From contig CP036296.1 in NCBI GenBank assembly GCA_007751255.1, forward strand, positions 1,364,001-1,428,000: a stretch of 64,000 bases of DNA, given 5' to 3'. Positions within the stretch are counted from its first letter, which is position 1; every line of letters begins with the position of its first letter. The position numbers and the translations under genes are program-made. The stretch is from Engelhardtia mirabilis. Lineage in GTDB: Bacteria > Planctomycetota > UBA1135 > GCA-002686595. Positions 63,119 through 64,000 of this stretch are shown piece after piece. The notes under the pieces are model-generated. The model searched no databases. It was not told where the DNA came from and worked only from the letters and a program-made list of their open reading frames with translations.

Positions 63119-64000
63119 GCGTGGCGCGCGCGGGCGAGGGAAGTGGGCCGCGCGGGGCCATTCGGCGTTGGACGCGCCGCTGTGTGTCGGTCGCGCTCGG
63201 GCTGGTACTGGGAATGCTCGCCCTGGAGCTGGGCGTGCGCCTGCTCGACCCCCTTGGAACGAGCTACTACCGCTCCACCAACCAGTACCTGCAACAGTCG
63301 GTGGTGCTCCCGCCCGACGCCGGTCGGCCCGATGGCCGGTTGTTCGAGAACGCGCCCGGTCGTTCGCTCGATTGCGGCACGTCGACCTTCGCCACCGACG
63401 GCGCGGGGCTGCGCGCGGCCGACGCCGACCAGCCCGCGCCCCGACCCCGCGCCCAGGCCACCGACGTGGGCCTGCGGATCCTGTTCCTCGGTGATTCGGT
63501 CACCCTCGGATGGGGGGTCGACTTCGAGCAGACCTGGGTCGCCACGATCGCGCGCGAAGCGCGCGCGCCCGACGGCCGCGCGGTGCAGACGCTCAACGCC
63601 GGCCACCTGCAGTACAACACCGTTCAACAGGTCGATTGGTTCTTCGCCCACGCCCAGGCCCTCGAGCCGGATCTGGTCGTGATCACGGCGGTGATGAACG
63701 ACCTCGACGACGCCTACGCCTTGTACCTGGCGTACATGGACCAGCTGGCGAGCGCCGAGCAAGACTCGCCGACGCTGCTCGAGCGCTGCACGACGGCCTT
63801 CCACACGCACTTCCACGGCTTGGCCGGCCTGCTGCAGTACCGGCGCGAGATGCGGGCGCCGTCCGCGCCGGCGCCCTCCGCCGGGGTACCGATCGAAGAG
63901 CGGGAGGACTACCGCGCGGGCTGGCCCAAGGCCGAGGCGGCGCTCGATCGGCTGCGCGGGGCCTGCGTCGCCGCCGGGGTCCCGCTGGTCGTCTTCGACC
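63115..64000 (+). CDS. SGNH/GDSL-hydrolase-like membrane-anchored protein, 3' truncated
   Basis: The frame from GTG 63115 stays open to the window end (295 codons visible). The GTG overlaps the cyclotransferase stop, which supports this start. A basic stretch RRWTRRC precedes a signal-anchor helix at about 25-45 (VSVALGLVLGMLALELGV). Residues about 125-150 hold the SGNH block I ILFLGDSVTLGWGVDFE, with the nucleophile Ser in GDS, and YNTVQQVDWFF and VVITAVMNDLDDAYAL match blocks II-III (NAG-H and NDxxD). Such proteins act as esterases or acyltransferases on envelope glycans, often resembling AlgX/DltD. The remainder of the gene and its C-terminal catalytic His/Asp lie outside the window. Confidence 0.8.
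   Translation, partial: MSVARAGEGSGPRGAIRRWTRRCVSVALGLVLGMLALELGVRLLDPLGTSYYRSTNQYLQQSVVLPPDAGRPDGRLFENAPGRSLDCGTSTFATDGAGLRAADADQPAPRPRAQATDVGLRILFLGDSVTLGWGVDFEQTWVATIAREARAPDGRAVQTLNAGHLQYNTVQQVDWFFAHAQALEPDLVVITAVMNDLDDAYALYLAYMDQLASAEQDSPTLLERCTTAFHTHFHGLAGLLQYRREMRAPSAPAPSAGVPIEEREDYRAGWPKAEAALDRLRGACVAAGVPLVVFD

Overview
The window is a GC-rich (roughly 70% by eye), densely coded bacterial chromosome segment with no rRNA, tRNA, CRISPR array, phage or transposase gene that I can recognise. The gene content points to a Planctomycetota member, probably one of the high-GC deep lineages. The signs are ECF sigma factors fused to a membrane helix and extracytoplasmic carboxypeptidase-regulatory-like repeats, a tandem-domain Ser/Thr kinase, an ExbB/ExbD pair next to a giant prenyltransferase-like toroid protein, a secreted FG-GAP/beta-helix protein with DCNDNGVPDSC-type linkers, and many large secreted proteins. 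This assignment is an inference from architecture, not from a marker gene.

Layout. 1-12.7 kb: a nucleoside-transporter fragment and an ankyrin protein; a thioredoxin-like secreted protein divergent from a sigma/repeat fusion; an Idi-like Nudix protein; then methionine metabolism (ArsR-methyltransferase regulator of SahR type plus MetH), a methyltransferase and a DUF493 protein. 12.9-23.4 kb: FAS1 lipoprotein, GST, PHB-depolymerase-like esterase, a translationally coupled operon (tandem USP, SLC13/NhaD-like permease, zinc-ribbon membrane protein), a second sigma/repeat fusion, and a Lys-tailed protein coupled to a putative outer-membrane protein. 23.7-31.7 kb: a four-gene operon (1005-aa TPR protein, ExbB, ExbD, 1227-aa PD40/toroid protein) that looks like a complete proton-motive-force energised envelope machine; the last protein carries a TonB-like SxxxH membrane helix. 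31.8-36.5 kb: two coupled secreted proteins.

36.7-47.9 kb: seven genes on the minus strand. They are an S9 peptidase, an ECF sigma factor coupled to a multi-pass membrane protein, two further paralogues of that membrane protein, and two paralogous single-helix envelope proteins. This is the best candidate for an undescribed system. 48-51.4 kb: a compositionally different 3.2-kb segment bounded by 207-bp direct repeats of a lipocalin gene 3' end. 51.4-64 kb: lipocalin, an orphan amino-acid-binding lipoprotein, secreted proteins, a Tat-exported glycosylasparaginase, a double-domain kinase, a DPP-IV-like peptidase, a CDF metal exporter, guanine deaminase, glutaminyl cyclase and a truncated SGNH hydrolase.

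A recurring structural theme is long inverted repeats between convergent genes: at 1958-2116, 13913-13959, 36538-36678 (70-bp perfect arms around one base) and 52882-52958. They coincide with gene ends and probably act as, or are tolerated as, bidirectional terminators. Start codons were often moved inward from the longest open frame, using signal peptides, Shine-Dalgarno sites and ATGA/GTGA/TGATG overlaps.
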